This document shows, piece by piece, positions 1 to 11,784 of a stretch of 64,000 nt of DNA; positions within the stretch are counted from its first letter, which is position 1; the number at the start of each line of letters is the position of its first letter. The translations under genes were made by a program, and so were the position numbers. The stretch lies in NCBI GenBank assembly GCA_014529385.2, contig CM043963.1, positions 129,501-193,500 of the forward strand, in the 5' to 3' direction. The notes below the pieces were generated by a model. The model saw only the letters and a program-made list of their open reading frames with translations. It made no database searches and was not told where the DNA came from. Source of the stretch: Adiantum capillus-veneris. Taxonomy: Eukaryota > Streptophyta > Polypodiopsida > Polypodiales > Pteridaceae.

Positions 1-94
1 ACCTAGTTATAATGCCCAATATCCAAGGTGAAACACCTTAGGACCTTGCTACCTTGCTTGACAATGTTTACGTAGCCCCTCATTTCTTTAATGG

Positions 95-910
95 AAGCAA
101 GGTTGGACAAGTGGTGGACCTTGAAAGAAAAGCCTCTTTGCTATATGAGAGCATAGGTTGGACCTAGTTGTAATACCCACTGCCACCTATCAACTACTAT
201 AGGACTATGCTTTCCAATGTCCAAGTATCCCTTGAGTCTTGCAAGGTTGAACACGTGGTGGACCTTGAAACCAAAATCCCCTTTCTATATCAGAGCATAT
301 CTTGGACAAGTGGTGGACCTAGTTATAAAGCCCCTCCTTTCTTTAATAGAAGAAAGGTTGGAAAAGTGGTGAATCTTGAAACCCAAACCCTTTGGCTATA
401 TATAGAGGATATATTGGACAAGTGGTGGGCTTAGTTGTAGTATCCAATGTCCAAGGTCCAAGGTAACCTATGTAAAGACCTTACTTCCAAAAACAAAGTC
501 GTACAAGTGGTTCTCCTTGAAACCAAAACCTCCTTAGTGTATTAGAACATAGCTTGGAGAAGTGGTGGACTTAGTTGTAATGGTGAATGTCCAAAGCAAA
601 CTATTATAGGAACTTGCTTCCCAAATCAAGTTTGGACAAGTGGTGGATCTTGAAACCAAAACCCCCTTACTCTATTAGAGCATAGCTTAGATAAGTGGTG
701 GACCTAGCTGCCATGGAAAATGTTCAATCTGAACTGCTGCAGGACCTTGCTATTAAATGTCTAAGTAGAGCTAGCTTCTTTAATGGAATCAAGGTTGGGA
801 AAGTGGTGCATCTTGAAACCAAAAGCCCGTTATTGTATTAGAGCATAGCTTGGACAAGTGAGGGACCTAGTTTTAATGTGTGATGTCCAAAGAAAAGTAT
901 TACAAGACCT
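95..910 (+). repeat. Scattered degenerate copies of the 20-bp satellite signature
   Basis: Imperfect copies of the GGACAAGTGGTGGACC signature recur every 60-160 bases on the + strand (for example near 105, 301, 416, 634 and 851). They are separated by diverged text such as 'cttgaaaccaaaacccc'. This is an eroded version of the ordered array that starts at 3.2 kb. Apparent short reading frames here are repeat translations, not genes. Confidence 0.8.
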
Positions 911-2110
911 TGCTTTCCAATATTTGAATTGGTAAAGTGGTTAAAACTAAGTATAAAACTTTGACCATTTTCTTCTCGAATTGCCAAAAAGCTAGTTTTA
1001 GACACCCCTAAATGAAAATGGTTTAGGGTGGCCTTAAACAATGTTTTTTCAAAGACTTGAACAAAAGGGTTGCCGAAGAGTAATGACAATTTATTGTGGC
1101 TTGAAGTGCCTGAGTATGTGAAAACAAGCCTAGGTTTTCCACGAGGCAAAAGGTGACATAATAAGAACATTGGAAACTTAGGATTGACCATGTGGCCTAA
1201 ACTTTGGCAAGTGAAGTGGTGGCCAAGTTTTGTGGCACAGTGTGCACTTGGTCCTATATGTGTTGACCACTTGGCTAAATCTAGGACCATAAGGCCAAAC
1301 CTTTGGCACCTTAAATATAGTATGGGACATAATCTAGAACTGCTATAGTAAATTAGTAGTATAGCTAATATGTTAATATTTGTATTATATTTAAGTATAT
1401 GCTAATATAATTTATGTTCAAAATTTCACTAATGAAGAATGTTCCCATTTAGCACTCCAGATGCGGGGTCTTAGGGCAATGCCACAATGGGGTGACAAGG
1501 CAGCGCTTCCACGTGAGGTTTGGGGGTAGCGCTCTTGATGGGGATGTGGAATATAGCGCTCTCAATGGCGGGGCTTGGGAGGTTGATTTTGGGATATTGT
1601 TCTGGGCGGGGTCCGGGGCAGTGCTTTTGTTTTATATTGCTTTTGTTTTTTTTAATCCTATGATAAAACATGGACTTGTAGCATACGTGGCATTCTAATA
1701 AACCCTATCAAGATTAGGCACACAGAGAGCGCACGAGAAACGCACACAGAGAAAGCAGGCGAGCAGAAAACACACAGAAAGCGCACACGGATCGCACACA
1801 GTTGGAGTATACGCGCGCGTAGAGAAGCAAGCTCGGCATCGTACACAACACACAGGTGGAGTGCACAGGATTGAAAGTTCGCGCACAAGATAAAGAAACA
1901 GCAGCGTACACAACGCTTTCCAGAAGGGCAGGATCGGGCAGTCTTCTCAAGAGACATTGCACACCTCACGGATAGAGAAAAAACAGGTATTTCTCCCTCT
2001 CTCACTCTGTGTCTTTCTTCATATAGAGAAGATGGTTCTCTGTAACTCTTCTTGCACACACACTCTCTCGTCAAAAGACAGAGATACATAGTTTAAAAGT
2101 ATCCCCGCAC
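911..2110. other. Non-coding stretch with a G-rich segment and a CA/GA-rich segment
   Basis: No convincing gene is seen. Positions 1300-1440 are AT-rich. Positions 1480-1640 are unusually G-rich, with GGGGTGACAAGG, GTAGCGCTC and GGCGGGG blocks. Positions 1715-1960 are rich in CACACA and GCGCAC words. Overlapping small frames on both strands translate low-complexity text with no recognisable domain. The change in composition could mark an old inserted fragment, such as an LTR leader, but nothing identifies it. Confidence 0.4.
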
Positions 2111-2370
2111 ACATACACATATTCCCACACATCTTCTTCCTCTCTTCCACATACATAACCACAGTGAAATCTGTTATCTTGCTGTCTCTTTCTTGAAAAT
2201 ACATGCACATATTCCCACACATCGTCTTCCTCACTTCCACATACATAACCACAATGAAATCTGCTATCTTGTTGTCTCTCTCTTGAAAATACGTGCACAT
2301 ATTCCCATACATCGTCTTCCTCTCTTCCACATACATAAACACAGTGAAATCTGTTATCTTTCTCTCTCGT
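2111..2370. repeat. 90-bp tandem repeat, three copies
   Basis: The word attccca[c/t]acatc occurs at 2121, 2211 and 2301, giving an exact 90-base period. Each unit runs through a CTTCCTC/TTCCACATACATAA block, a GTGAAATCTG block and a TCTTGAAAATAC block. A partial fourth unit ends near 2460. Because 90 is divisible by three, the minus strand stays open across the repeat and mimics a cysteine-rich repeat protein. I do not call it a gene. Confidence 0.85.
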
Positions 2371-2390
2371 CTCTCTAAAAAACAGGTATT

Positions 2391-2416
2391 TATCTCTCTC
2401 TCTCTCTCTCTCTATC
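2391..2416. repeat. (CT)n microsatellite
   Basis: An uninterrupted run of CT dinucleotides follows the 90-bp tandem repeat. Confidence 0.9.
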
Positions 2417-3122
2417 TATCTCTGTATCTTGCTATCTCTCTCTTGAAAATACATGCTCATATATGTGTGCGTCTGTGTTATCTGTGTATGTATGTATATT
2501 TGTGTTATTTCATTGTAATACTCATACATAATGCAGATACACAATTACACTTAATTACGATATGCACACATAGTATATATACATACATAAATATCACAAA
2601 TAACTAACACATTGTAATACTAGTAAAATTGAATGGAAGACTTACTTGCGTGATCTATTAAAGTCGATTCTTGTAGCGAGTTCTGGATGTATGCTGAGCT
2701 GATTTTCCTCTAATCCATTTGTAGATATGATTGTAACTTCTGTTTCTCAAAAATAGTAGTGTTGTTTAGTGATACACCTAATGGACATAAATGGTTTAAA
2801 CTAGGACATGTAGACCAAAAATACGTGTATTTCTTTGGATGGACAAGTGGTGGACCTTGTTCAAATTCTCTAACCACTCTCTCTAACATGGTGAAATAAT
2901 TTAGGTGTGATAAATTCATATCTATGCAAACTAATATCAGTTTAGGCTTGTTAATTTGAATTTGTTTGAATTTATGTACAATATAATGATTTGAGGTTTG
3001 CATATTTGAATTTAGGTGGTATAATGATATCTTTTTGTGGTAAACTTGAATTTAAAATCAATTTCGCGTGGAATATTTTAAATTTAAGTAGTAAAATTTA
3101 AATTTTTATAAAAAAGTTTGAA
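2417..3122. other. AT-rich non-coding stretch
   Basis: No gene is supported here. One signature copy, ggacaagtggtggacc, lies near 2841. The rest is AT-rich unique-looking sequence. Confidence 0.5.
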
Positions 3123-3203
3123 TTTTAAAATTTGGGCGGGATATTTTAAAATTTAGGCGGGATATTTAAGATTTGGGAGGGATATTTTAAATTTAGGCGG
3201 GAA
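3123..3203 (+). repeat. 20-21 bp AT-rich tandem repeat with a GGCGGGA core
   Basis: Four head-to-tail imperfect units alternate AT-rich text with TTTGGGCGGGAT, TTTAGGCGGGAT, TTTGGGAGGGAT and TTTAGGCGGGAA. The spacing is about two helical turns. The block sits just upstream of the main satellite array. Confidence 0.7.
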
Positions 3204-3239
3204 GGTTTTGAATTTATAGCGAGATCTCCCTTACATAAG

Positions 3240-6200
3240 AGAGTATAGGTTGGACAAGTGGTGGACCTTCAAGCTAGAGCATCCATGCTACTGGACATGA
3301 TAGGTAGGGAATCTAGTTGAATATTGTATGTATAATATATATGTAATAGATCTAGCTTGGACAAGTGGTGGACCTTGGAACAAAACCCCATGTAAAACAT
3401 ATCATGCACATTCCAAGTGGTCAAAAAAATATCATTTAAGATATAGCCTTATAGGTTGGACAAGTGGTGGACCTTAACACCTAGATATTCTTCATATAAT
3501 GACATAGAGTGGAAAATTGGTGAATCTTGAGACCAAACCATGCTACTAGAGATAATAGCTTGGACAAGTGGTGGACCTTGAAAGTAAACCCCCCATCTAC
3601 GAAATATCGTGGGTTTCATGTATTTCGATGGAGCCTAGCATCTTGGAGACATCGTGCATCTTGCTTCTCTTCATGTTTCAATGGAGCCTATCTTGGACAA
3701 ATGGTGGAGCATCCTTCTCTCCATGTTTCAATGGACCCTAGCTTGGACAAGTGGTGGACCTTTGCTTCTCTCTATTATTCAATAGAGTTACCTTGGACAA
3801 GTGGTGGACCTTGGAACCAAACCCCCATGTAAAACCTATCATGGTCACTCCAAGTGGTGAGAAAGAATAACCTTTAAGATATAGCCTTATAGGTTGGACA
3901 AGTGGTGGACCTTAACAGCCTAATATTCTTAATATAATGACATAGAGTGAAAAAGTGGTGAATCTTGAGACCAAACCACTCATGCTACTAGCACTAATAG
4001 CTTGGACAAGTGTTGGACCTTGAACGTAAACCCCCCATGTTTCAATAGAGTTAGCTTCGACAAATGGTGGAGCATCCTTCTCTCCATGTTTCAATGGAGC
4101 TTAGCTTAGACAAGTGGTGGACCTTTGCTTCTCTCTATGATTCAATAGAGTTAGCTTGGACAAGTGGTGGACCTTGGAACCAAAGCCCCATGTAAAACCT
4201 ATCATGGTCACTCCAAGTGGTAATAAAGAATAACCTTTAAGATGTAGCCTTATAGGTTGGACAAGTGGTGGACCTTAACACGCGCATATTCTTAATATAA
4301 TGACATAGAGTGGAAAAATGGTGAATCTTGAGACAAAACCACTCATGCTACTAGTGATAATAGCTTGGACAAGTGGTTGACCTTGAATGTAAACCCCTCA
4401 TCTACGACATATCGTGGGTTTAATGTTTTTCAATGGAGCCTCGCATCCTGGAGACATGGTCCACCTTGCTTCTCCTCAAGTTTCAATGGAGCCTACCTTG
4501 GACAAATGGTGGAGCATCCTTCTCTCCATGTTTCAATGGACCCTAGCTTAGACAAGGGGTGGACCTTTGCTTCTCTCTATGTTTCATTAGAGTTAACTTG
4601 GACAAGTGGTGGACCTTGGAACCAAACCCCCATGTAAAACCTATCATGGTCACTCCAAGTAGTAAGAAAGAATAACCTTTAAGATTTAGGCTTATAGGTT
4701 GGACAAGTGGTGGACCTTAACACCCACATATTCTTAATAAAAAAGGTGAATCTTGAGACCAAACCACTCAGGCTACTAGCAATAATAGCTTGGACAAGTG
4801 GTGGACCTTGAATGTAAACCCCTCATCTACGAAATATCGTGGGTTTAATGTATTTCGATGGAGCCTAGCATCTTGGAGACATGGTGCAGCTTGCTTCTCA
4901 TCATGTTTCAATGGAGCCTATCTTGGACAAATGGTGGAGCATCCTTCTCTCCATGTTTCAATGGACCCTAGCTTGGACAAGTGGTGGACCTTTGTTTCTC
5001 TCTATGTTTCAATACAGTTATCTTGGACAAGTGGTGGACCTTGGAACCAAACCCCCATGTAAAACCTATCATGGTCACTCCAAGTGGTAATAAAGAATAA
5101 ACTTTAAGATGTAGCCTTATAGGTTGGACAAGTGCTGGACCTTAACACGCGCATATTCTTAATATAATGACATAGAGTGGAAAAGTGGTGAATCTTGAGA
5201 CCAAACCACTCAGACTACTACCAATAATAGCTTGGATAAGTGTTGGACCTTGAATGTAAACCCCTCATCTACGACATATCGTGGGTTTAATGTTTTTCAA
5301 TGGAGCCTAGCATCTTGGAGACATGGTGCACCTTGCTTCTCCTCATGTTTCAATGGAGCCTACCTTGGACAAATGGTGGAGCATCCTTCTCTCCATGTTT
5401 CAATGGACCCTAGCTTAGACAAGGGGTGGACCTTTGCTTCTCTCTATGTTTCAATAGAGTTAGCTTGGACAAGTGGTGGACCTTGGAACCAAACCCCCAT
5501 GTAAAACCTATCATGGTCACTCCAAGTAGTAAGAAAGAATAACCTTTAAGATGTAGCCTTATAGGTTGGACAAGTGGTGGACCTTAACACCCACATATTC
5601 TTAATAAAAGTGGTGAATCTTGAGACCAAACCACTCAGGCTACTAGCAATAATAGCTTGGACAAGTGGTGGACCTTGAATGTAAACCCCTCATCTACGAA
5701 ATATCGTGGGTTTAATGTATTTCGATGGAGCCTAGCATCTTGGAGACATGGTGCAGCTTGCTTCTTGTCATGTTTCAATGGAGCCTATCTTGGACAAATG
5801 GTGGAGCATCCTTCTCTCCATGTTTCAATGGACCCTAGCTTGGACAAGTGGTGGACCTTTGTTTCTCTCTATGTTTCAATAGAGTTAGCTTGGACAAGTG
5901 GTGGACCTTGGAACCAAACCCCCATGTAAAACCTATCATGGTCACTCCAAGTGGTAATAAAGAATAACCTTTAAGATGTAGCCTTATAGGTTGGACAAGT
6001 GGTGGACCTTAACACGCGCATATTCTTAATATAATGACATAGAGTGGAAAAGTGGTGAATCTTGAGACCAAACCACTCAGGCTACTACAATAATAGCTTG
6101 GACAAGTGTTGGACCTTGAATGTAAACCCCTCATCTACGACATATCGTGGGTTTAATGTTTTTCGATGGAGCCTAGCATCTTGGAGACATGGTGCACCTT

Positions 6201-9200
6201 GCTTCTCCTCATGTTTCAATGGAGCCTACCTTGGACAAATGGTGGAGCATCCTTCTCTCCATGTTTCAATGGACCCTAGCTTAGACAAGGGGTGGACCTT
6301 TGCTTCTCTCTATGTTTCAATAGAGTTAGCTTGGACAAGTGGTGGACCTTGGAACCAAACCCCCATGTAAAACCTATCATGGTCACTCCAAGTAGTAAGA
6401 AAGAATAACCTTTAAGATGTAGCCTTATAGGTTGGACAAGTGGTGGACCTTAACACCCACATATTCTTAATAAAAGTGGTGAATCTTGAGACCAAACCAC
6501 TCAGGCTACTAGCAATAATAGCTTGGACAAGTGTTGGACCTTGAATGTAAACCCCTCATCTACGACATATCGTGGGTTTAATGTTTTTCGATGGAGCCTA
6601 GCATCTTGGAGACATGGTGCACCTTGCTTCTCCTCATGTTTCAATGGAGCCTACCTTGGACAAATGGTGGAGCATCCTTCTCTCCATGTTTCAATGGACC
6701 CTAGCTTAGACAAGGGGTGGACCTTTGCTTCTCTCTATGTTTCAATAGAGTTAGCTTGGACAAGTGGTGGACCTTGGAACCAAACCCCCATGTAAAACCT
6801 ATCATGGTCACTCCAAGTAGTAAGAAAGAATAACCTTTAAGATGTAGCCTTATAGGTTGGACAAGTGGTGGACCTTAACAACCACATATTCTTAATAAAA
6901 GTGGTGAATCTTGAGACCAAACCACTCAGGCTACTAGCAATAATAGCTTGGACAAGTGGTGGACCTTGAATGTAAACCCCTCATCTACGAAATATCGTGG
7001 GTTTAATGTATTTCGATGGAGCCTAGCATCTTGGAGACATGGTGCAGCTTGCTTCTCGTCATGTTTCAATGGAGCCTATCTTGGACAAATGGTGGAGCAT
7101 CCTTCTCTCCATGTTTCAATGGACCCTAGCTTGGACAAGTGGTGGACCTTTGTTTCTCTCTATGTTTCAATAGAGTTAGCTTGGACAAGTGGTGGACCTT
7201 GAAACCAAACCCCCATGTAAAACCTATCATGGTCACTCCAAGTGGTAATAAAGAATAACCTTTAAGATGTAGCCTTATAGGTTGGACAAGTGGTGGACCT
7301 TAACACGCGCATATTCTTAATATAATGACATAGAGTGGAAAAGTGGTGAATCTTGAGACCAAACCACTCAGGCTACTACCAATAATAGCTTGGACAAGTG
7401 TTGGACCTTGAATGTAAACCCCTCATCTACGACATATCGTGGGTTTAATGTTTTTCGATGGAGCCTAGCATCTTGGAGACATGGTGCACCTTGATTCTCC
7501 TCATGTTTCAATGGAGCCTACCTTGGACAAATGGTGGAGCATCCTTCTCTCCATGTTTCAATGGACCCTAGCTTAGACAAGGGGTGGAACTTTGCTTCTC
7601 TCTATGTTTCAATAGAGTTAGCTTGGACAAGTGGTGGACCTTGGAACCAAACCCCCATGTAAAACCTATCATGGTCACTCCAAGTAGTAAGAAAGAATAA
7701 CCTTTAAGATGTAGCCTTATAGGTTGGACAAGTGGTGGACCTTAACACCCACATATTCTTAATAAAAGTGGTGAATCTTGAGACCAAACCACTCAGGCTA
7801 CTAGCAATAATAGCTAGGGATAACCATTAAGATATAGTCTTTCAAGGGTGAGAAAGAATAACCATTAAGATATAGTCTTATAGGTTGGACAAGTGGTGGA
7901 CCTTAACACCCAAATATTCTTAATATAATGACAGAGAGTGGAAAAGTGGTGAATCTTGAGAGCAAACCACTCATGCTACTAGCGATAATAGGTTGGACAA
8001 ATTGTTGATCTTGAATGTAAACTCCCCATGTACAAAATAACGTGGGTTTAAGGTATTTCGATGGAGGCTAGCATCTTGGAGATATGGTGCAGCTTGCTTC
8101 TCTTCATGTTTCAATGGAGTCTATCTTGGACAAATGGTGGAGCATCCTTCTCTCCATGTTTCAATAGACCCTAGCTTAGACAAGTGGTGGACCTTTGCTT
8201 CTCTCTATGTTTCAATAGAGTTAGCTTGGACAAGTGGTGGACCTTGGAACCAAACCCCCATGTAAAACCTTTCATGGTCACTCCAAGTGGTCAGAAAGAA
8301 TAACCATTAAGATATAGTCTTATAGGTTGGACAAGTGGTGGACCTTAATACCCAAATATTCTTAATATAATGACACAGAGTGAAAAAGTGGTGAATCTTG
8401 AGACCAAACCCTCATGCTACTAGCGTTAATAGGTTGGACAACTGGTGGACCTTGAATGTAAACCTTCCATGTTTCAATAGAGTTAGCTTCGACAAATGGT
8501 GGAGCATCCTTCTCTCCATGTTTCAATGGAGCCTAGCTTGGACAAGTGGTGGACCTTTTGCTTCTCTCTATGAGAAGAATAAAGTTAGCTTGGATAAGTG
8601 GTGGACCTTGGAACCAAACCCCTATGTAAAACATATCATGGACATTTCAAGTGGTGAGAAAGAATACCCTTTAAGATATACCTTATAGGTTGGACAAGTG
8701 GTCGACCTTAACACCTAGATCTTCTTTATATAATGACATAGAGTGGAAAAGTGGTGAATCTTGAGACCAAACCACTCATGCTACTAGGGATAATAGCTTG
8801 GAAAAGTGACTGACCTTGACGTTAAACCCCACATGTAAACAATATCGTGGGTTTAAGGTATTTCAATGGATCCTAGAATCTTGGAGACATGGTGCAACTT
8901 GCTTCTTTTCATGTTTCAATGAAGCCTATCTTCCACCAATGGGGGATCATCCTTCTCTAAATGTCTCAGTGGAGCCTAGCTTGGACAAGTGGTGGACCTT
9001 GAAACCAAACCCCCATGTAAAACATATCATGGTCATTCCAAGTGGTGAGAAATAATACCCTTTAAGATCTAGCCTTATAGGTTGGACAAGTGGTCGACCT
9101 TAAAACCTAGATCTTCATAATATAACGACATAGAGTGGAAAAGTGGTAAATCTTGAGACCAAACCACTCATGCTACTAAGAATAATAGGTTGGACCAAGT

Positions 9201-11740
9201 GGTGGACCTTGAATGTAAACCCCCCATGTACGCAATATCATGGGTTTAAGGTATTTCAATGGAGCCTAGCATCTTGGAGACATGGTGCAGATTGCTTCCC
9301 TTCATGTTTCAATGGAGCCTATCTTGGACAAATGGTGGAGCATCCTTCTCTCCATGTTTCAATGGAGCCTAGCTTGGACAAGTGGTGGACCTTTGCTTCT
9401 CTCTATGTTTCAATAGAGTTAGCTTGGACAAGTGGTGGGCCTTGGAACCAAACTCCCATGTAAAACCTATCTTGGTAACTCCAAGTGGTGAGAAAGAATA
9501 AAGTTTAAGATATAGCCTTATAGGTTGGACAAGTGGTGGACCTTAGCACCCAGATATTCTTAATAGAATGACATAGAGTGGAAAAATGGTGAATCTTGAG
9601 ACCAAACCACTCATGCTACTAGAGATAATAGGTTGGACAAGTGGTGGACCTTGAATGTAAACCCCCCATGTACAAAATATCATGGGTTTGAGGTATTTCA
9701 ATGGAGCCTAGCATCTTGGAGACATGGTGTAGCTTGCTTCTCTTCATGTTTCAATGGAGCGTATCTTGGACAAATGGTGGAGCATCCTTCTCTCCATGTT
9801 TCAATGGACCCTAGCTTGGACAAGTGGTGGACCTTTGATTCTCTCTATGTTTCAATAGAGTTAGCTTGGACAAGTGGTGGACCTTGAAACAAAACCCCCA
9901 TGTAAAACCTATGCTGGTCACTCCAAGTGGTGAGAAAGAATAACCCTTAAGATATAGCCTTATAGGTTGGACAAGTGGTGGACCTTAACACCCAAATATT
10001 CTTAATATAATGACATAGAGTGAAAAAGTGGTGAATCTTGAGACCAAACCACTCATGCTACTAGCGTTAATAGGTTGGACAAGTGGTGGACCTTGAATGT
10101 AAACCCCCCATGTTTCAATAGAGTTAGCTTCGACAAATGGTAGAGGATCCTTCTCTCCATGTTTCAATGGAGCCTAGCTTGGACAAGTGGTGGACCTTTG
10201 TTTCTCTCTATGTTTCAATAGAGTTAGCTTGGAGAAGTGGTGGACCTTGGAGCCAAACCCCCATGTAAAACATATCATGGACATTTCAAGTGGTGAGAAA
10301 GAATACCCTTTAAGATATACCCTTATAGGTTGGACAAGTGGTCGACCTTAACACCCAGATCTTCTTAACGTAATGACATAGAGTGGAAAAGTGGTGAATC
10401 TTGAGACCAAACCACTCATGCTACTAGAGATAATAGGTTGGACAAGTGGTGGACCTTGAATGTAAACTCCCCATGTACAAAATATCGTGGGTTTAAGGTA
10501 TTTCAATGGATCTTAGCATCTTGGAGACATGGTGCAGCTTGCTTCTCTTCATGTTTCAATGGAGCCTATCTTGGAAAATGGTGGAGCATCCTTCTCTCCA
10601 TGTTTCAATGGACCCTAGCTTAGACAAGTGGTGGACCTTTGCTTCTCTCTATGTTTCAATAGAGTTAGCTTGGACAAGTGGTGGAACTTGGAACCAAACC
10701 CCCATGTAAAACCTATCATGGTCATTCCAAGTGGTGAGAAAGAATACCCTTTAAGATATAGCCTTATAGGTTGGACAAGTGGTGGACCTTAACACCCAGA
10801 TCTTCTTAATATAATGACATAGAGTGGAAAAGTGGTGAATCTTGACATCAAACCACTCATGCTACTAGTGATAATAGGTTGGACAAGTGGTGGACCTTGA
10901 ATGTAAACCCCCCATGTACGAAATATCATGGGTTTAAGATATTTCAATGGAGCCTAGCATTTTGGAGACATGGTGCAGCTTGCTTCTCTTCATGTTTCAA
11001 TCAAACCTGGCTTGGACAAATGGTGGAGCATCCTTCTCTCCATGTTTCAATGGAGCCTAGCTTGGACAAGTGGTGGACCTTTGATTCTCTCTATGTTTCA
11101 ATAGAGTTAGCTTGGACAAGTGGTGGACCTTGGAACCATACCCCTATGTAAAACCCATCATGTGCATTCCAAGTGGTGGTAAATAATACCATTTAAGATA
11201 TAGCCTTATAGGTTGGACAAGTGGTGGACCTTAACACCCAGATCTTCTTAATATAATGACATAGAGTGGAAAAGTGGTGAATCTTGAGACCAAACCACTC
11301 ATGCTACTAGGGATAATAGGTTGGACAAGTGGTGGACCTTGAATTTAAACCCCACATATACAAAATATCATGGGTTTAAGGTATTTCAATGGAGCCTAGC
11401 ATCTCAAAGACATGGTGCATCTTGCTTCTCTTCATGTTTCAATGGAGCCTATTTTGGACAAATGGTGGAGCATCCTTCTCTCCATGTTTCAATGGACCCT
11501 AGATTGGACAAGTGGTGGACCTTTGCTTCTCTCTATGTTTCAATATAGTTAGCCTATATTAGACAATTAGTAGACCTCAATCTCTCCATGTTGTCTAGAG
11601 CTGAGCTTGGACAAGTGGTGGACCTTACTTCTCCCTTCCCTTAGTTTACTAGCTTAAATGATCACTATGTATACTTGCTTAGATCTAGCTTGAACAAGTG
11701 GTGGAACTTGTATTCACACAAACTTAATCCATTACAAAAA
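3240..11740 (+). repeat. Satellite array of ~442-bp monomers built from ~50-bp signature subunits
   Basis: Anchoring on the TTGGACAAGTGGTGGACCTTGAA phrase that follows a 'ctactag..ataatagg/agc' block, monomers begin at 3560, 4002, 4365, 4790, 5232, 5657, 6098, 6523, 6948, 7390, 7993, 8434, 8798, 9190, 9633, 10075, 10438, 10879 and 11321. Most intervals are 441-443 bases. A 425-base variant lacks about 17 bases near 'taatataatgacatagag'. A 363-364-base variant occurs at 4002, 8434 and 10075, all with the same internal deletion. Within a monomer, the 'gacaa' phrases are about 50 bases apart and separated by 'ctctccatgtttcaatgga' text. Frames of about 90 residues recur in each unit but drift with the repeat and lack any domain, so I treat them as non-coding. 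Confidence 0.95.
4365..7814 (+). repeat. Higher-order repeat: alternating 425-bp (A) and 442-bp (B) monomers
   Basis: Monomer starts 4365, 4790, 5232, 5657, 6098, 6523, 6948 and 7390 give intervals 425, 442, 425, 441, 425, 425 and 442. Type A carries 'gacatatcg', 'aaggggtgg' and 'aagtagtaag' variants and lacks about 17 bases. Type B carries 'gaaatatcg', 'aagtggtggacctttgtttc' and 'cacgcgcatatt'. The order reads A-B-A-B-A-A-B-A, a dimeric higher-order unit of about 867 bases with one extra A. Copies within a type are almost identical over hundreds of bases, far closer than A is to B, so this block was amplified recently. It ends abruptly near 7814. Confidence 0.9.
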
Positions 11741-11784
11741 AGTATATGTTAAAATAACATTTGGTTTTTTTTGTTTCAGGAAAG

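Noticed and set aside
1492-2089. Overlapping frames on both strands around 1.5-2.1 kb
   Set aside because: Low-complexity composition, mutually overlapping, no domain or splice signals.
2019-2342. Minus-strand 107-residue repeat protein with VEERK and CGNMC units
   Set aside because: The 90-bp tandem repeat is divisible by three, so openness follows from the repeat. No other coding sign.
4365-7814. Regular repeats separated by variable text, resembling a CRISPR array
   Set aside because: Monomers are about 425-442 bases with similar text throughout, there are no cas genes, and the genome is eukaryotic.
3527-11548. Repeated ~90-residue frames beginning DKWWTLNVN in nearly every monomer
   Set aside because: They follow the satellite period, start at TTG, shift or shorten with the monomer variants and show no domain. 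They are translations of the repeat.
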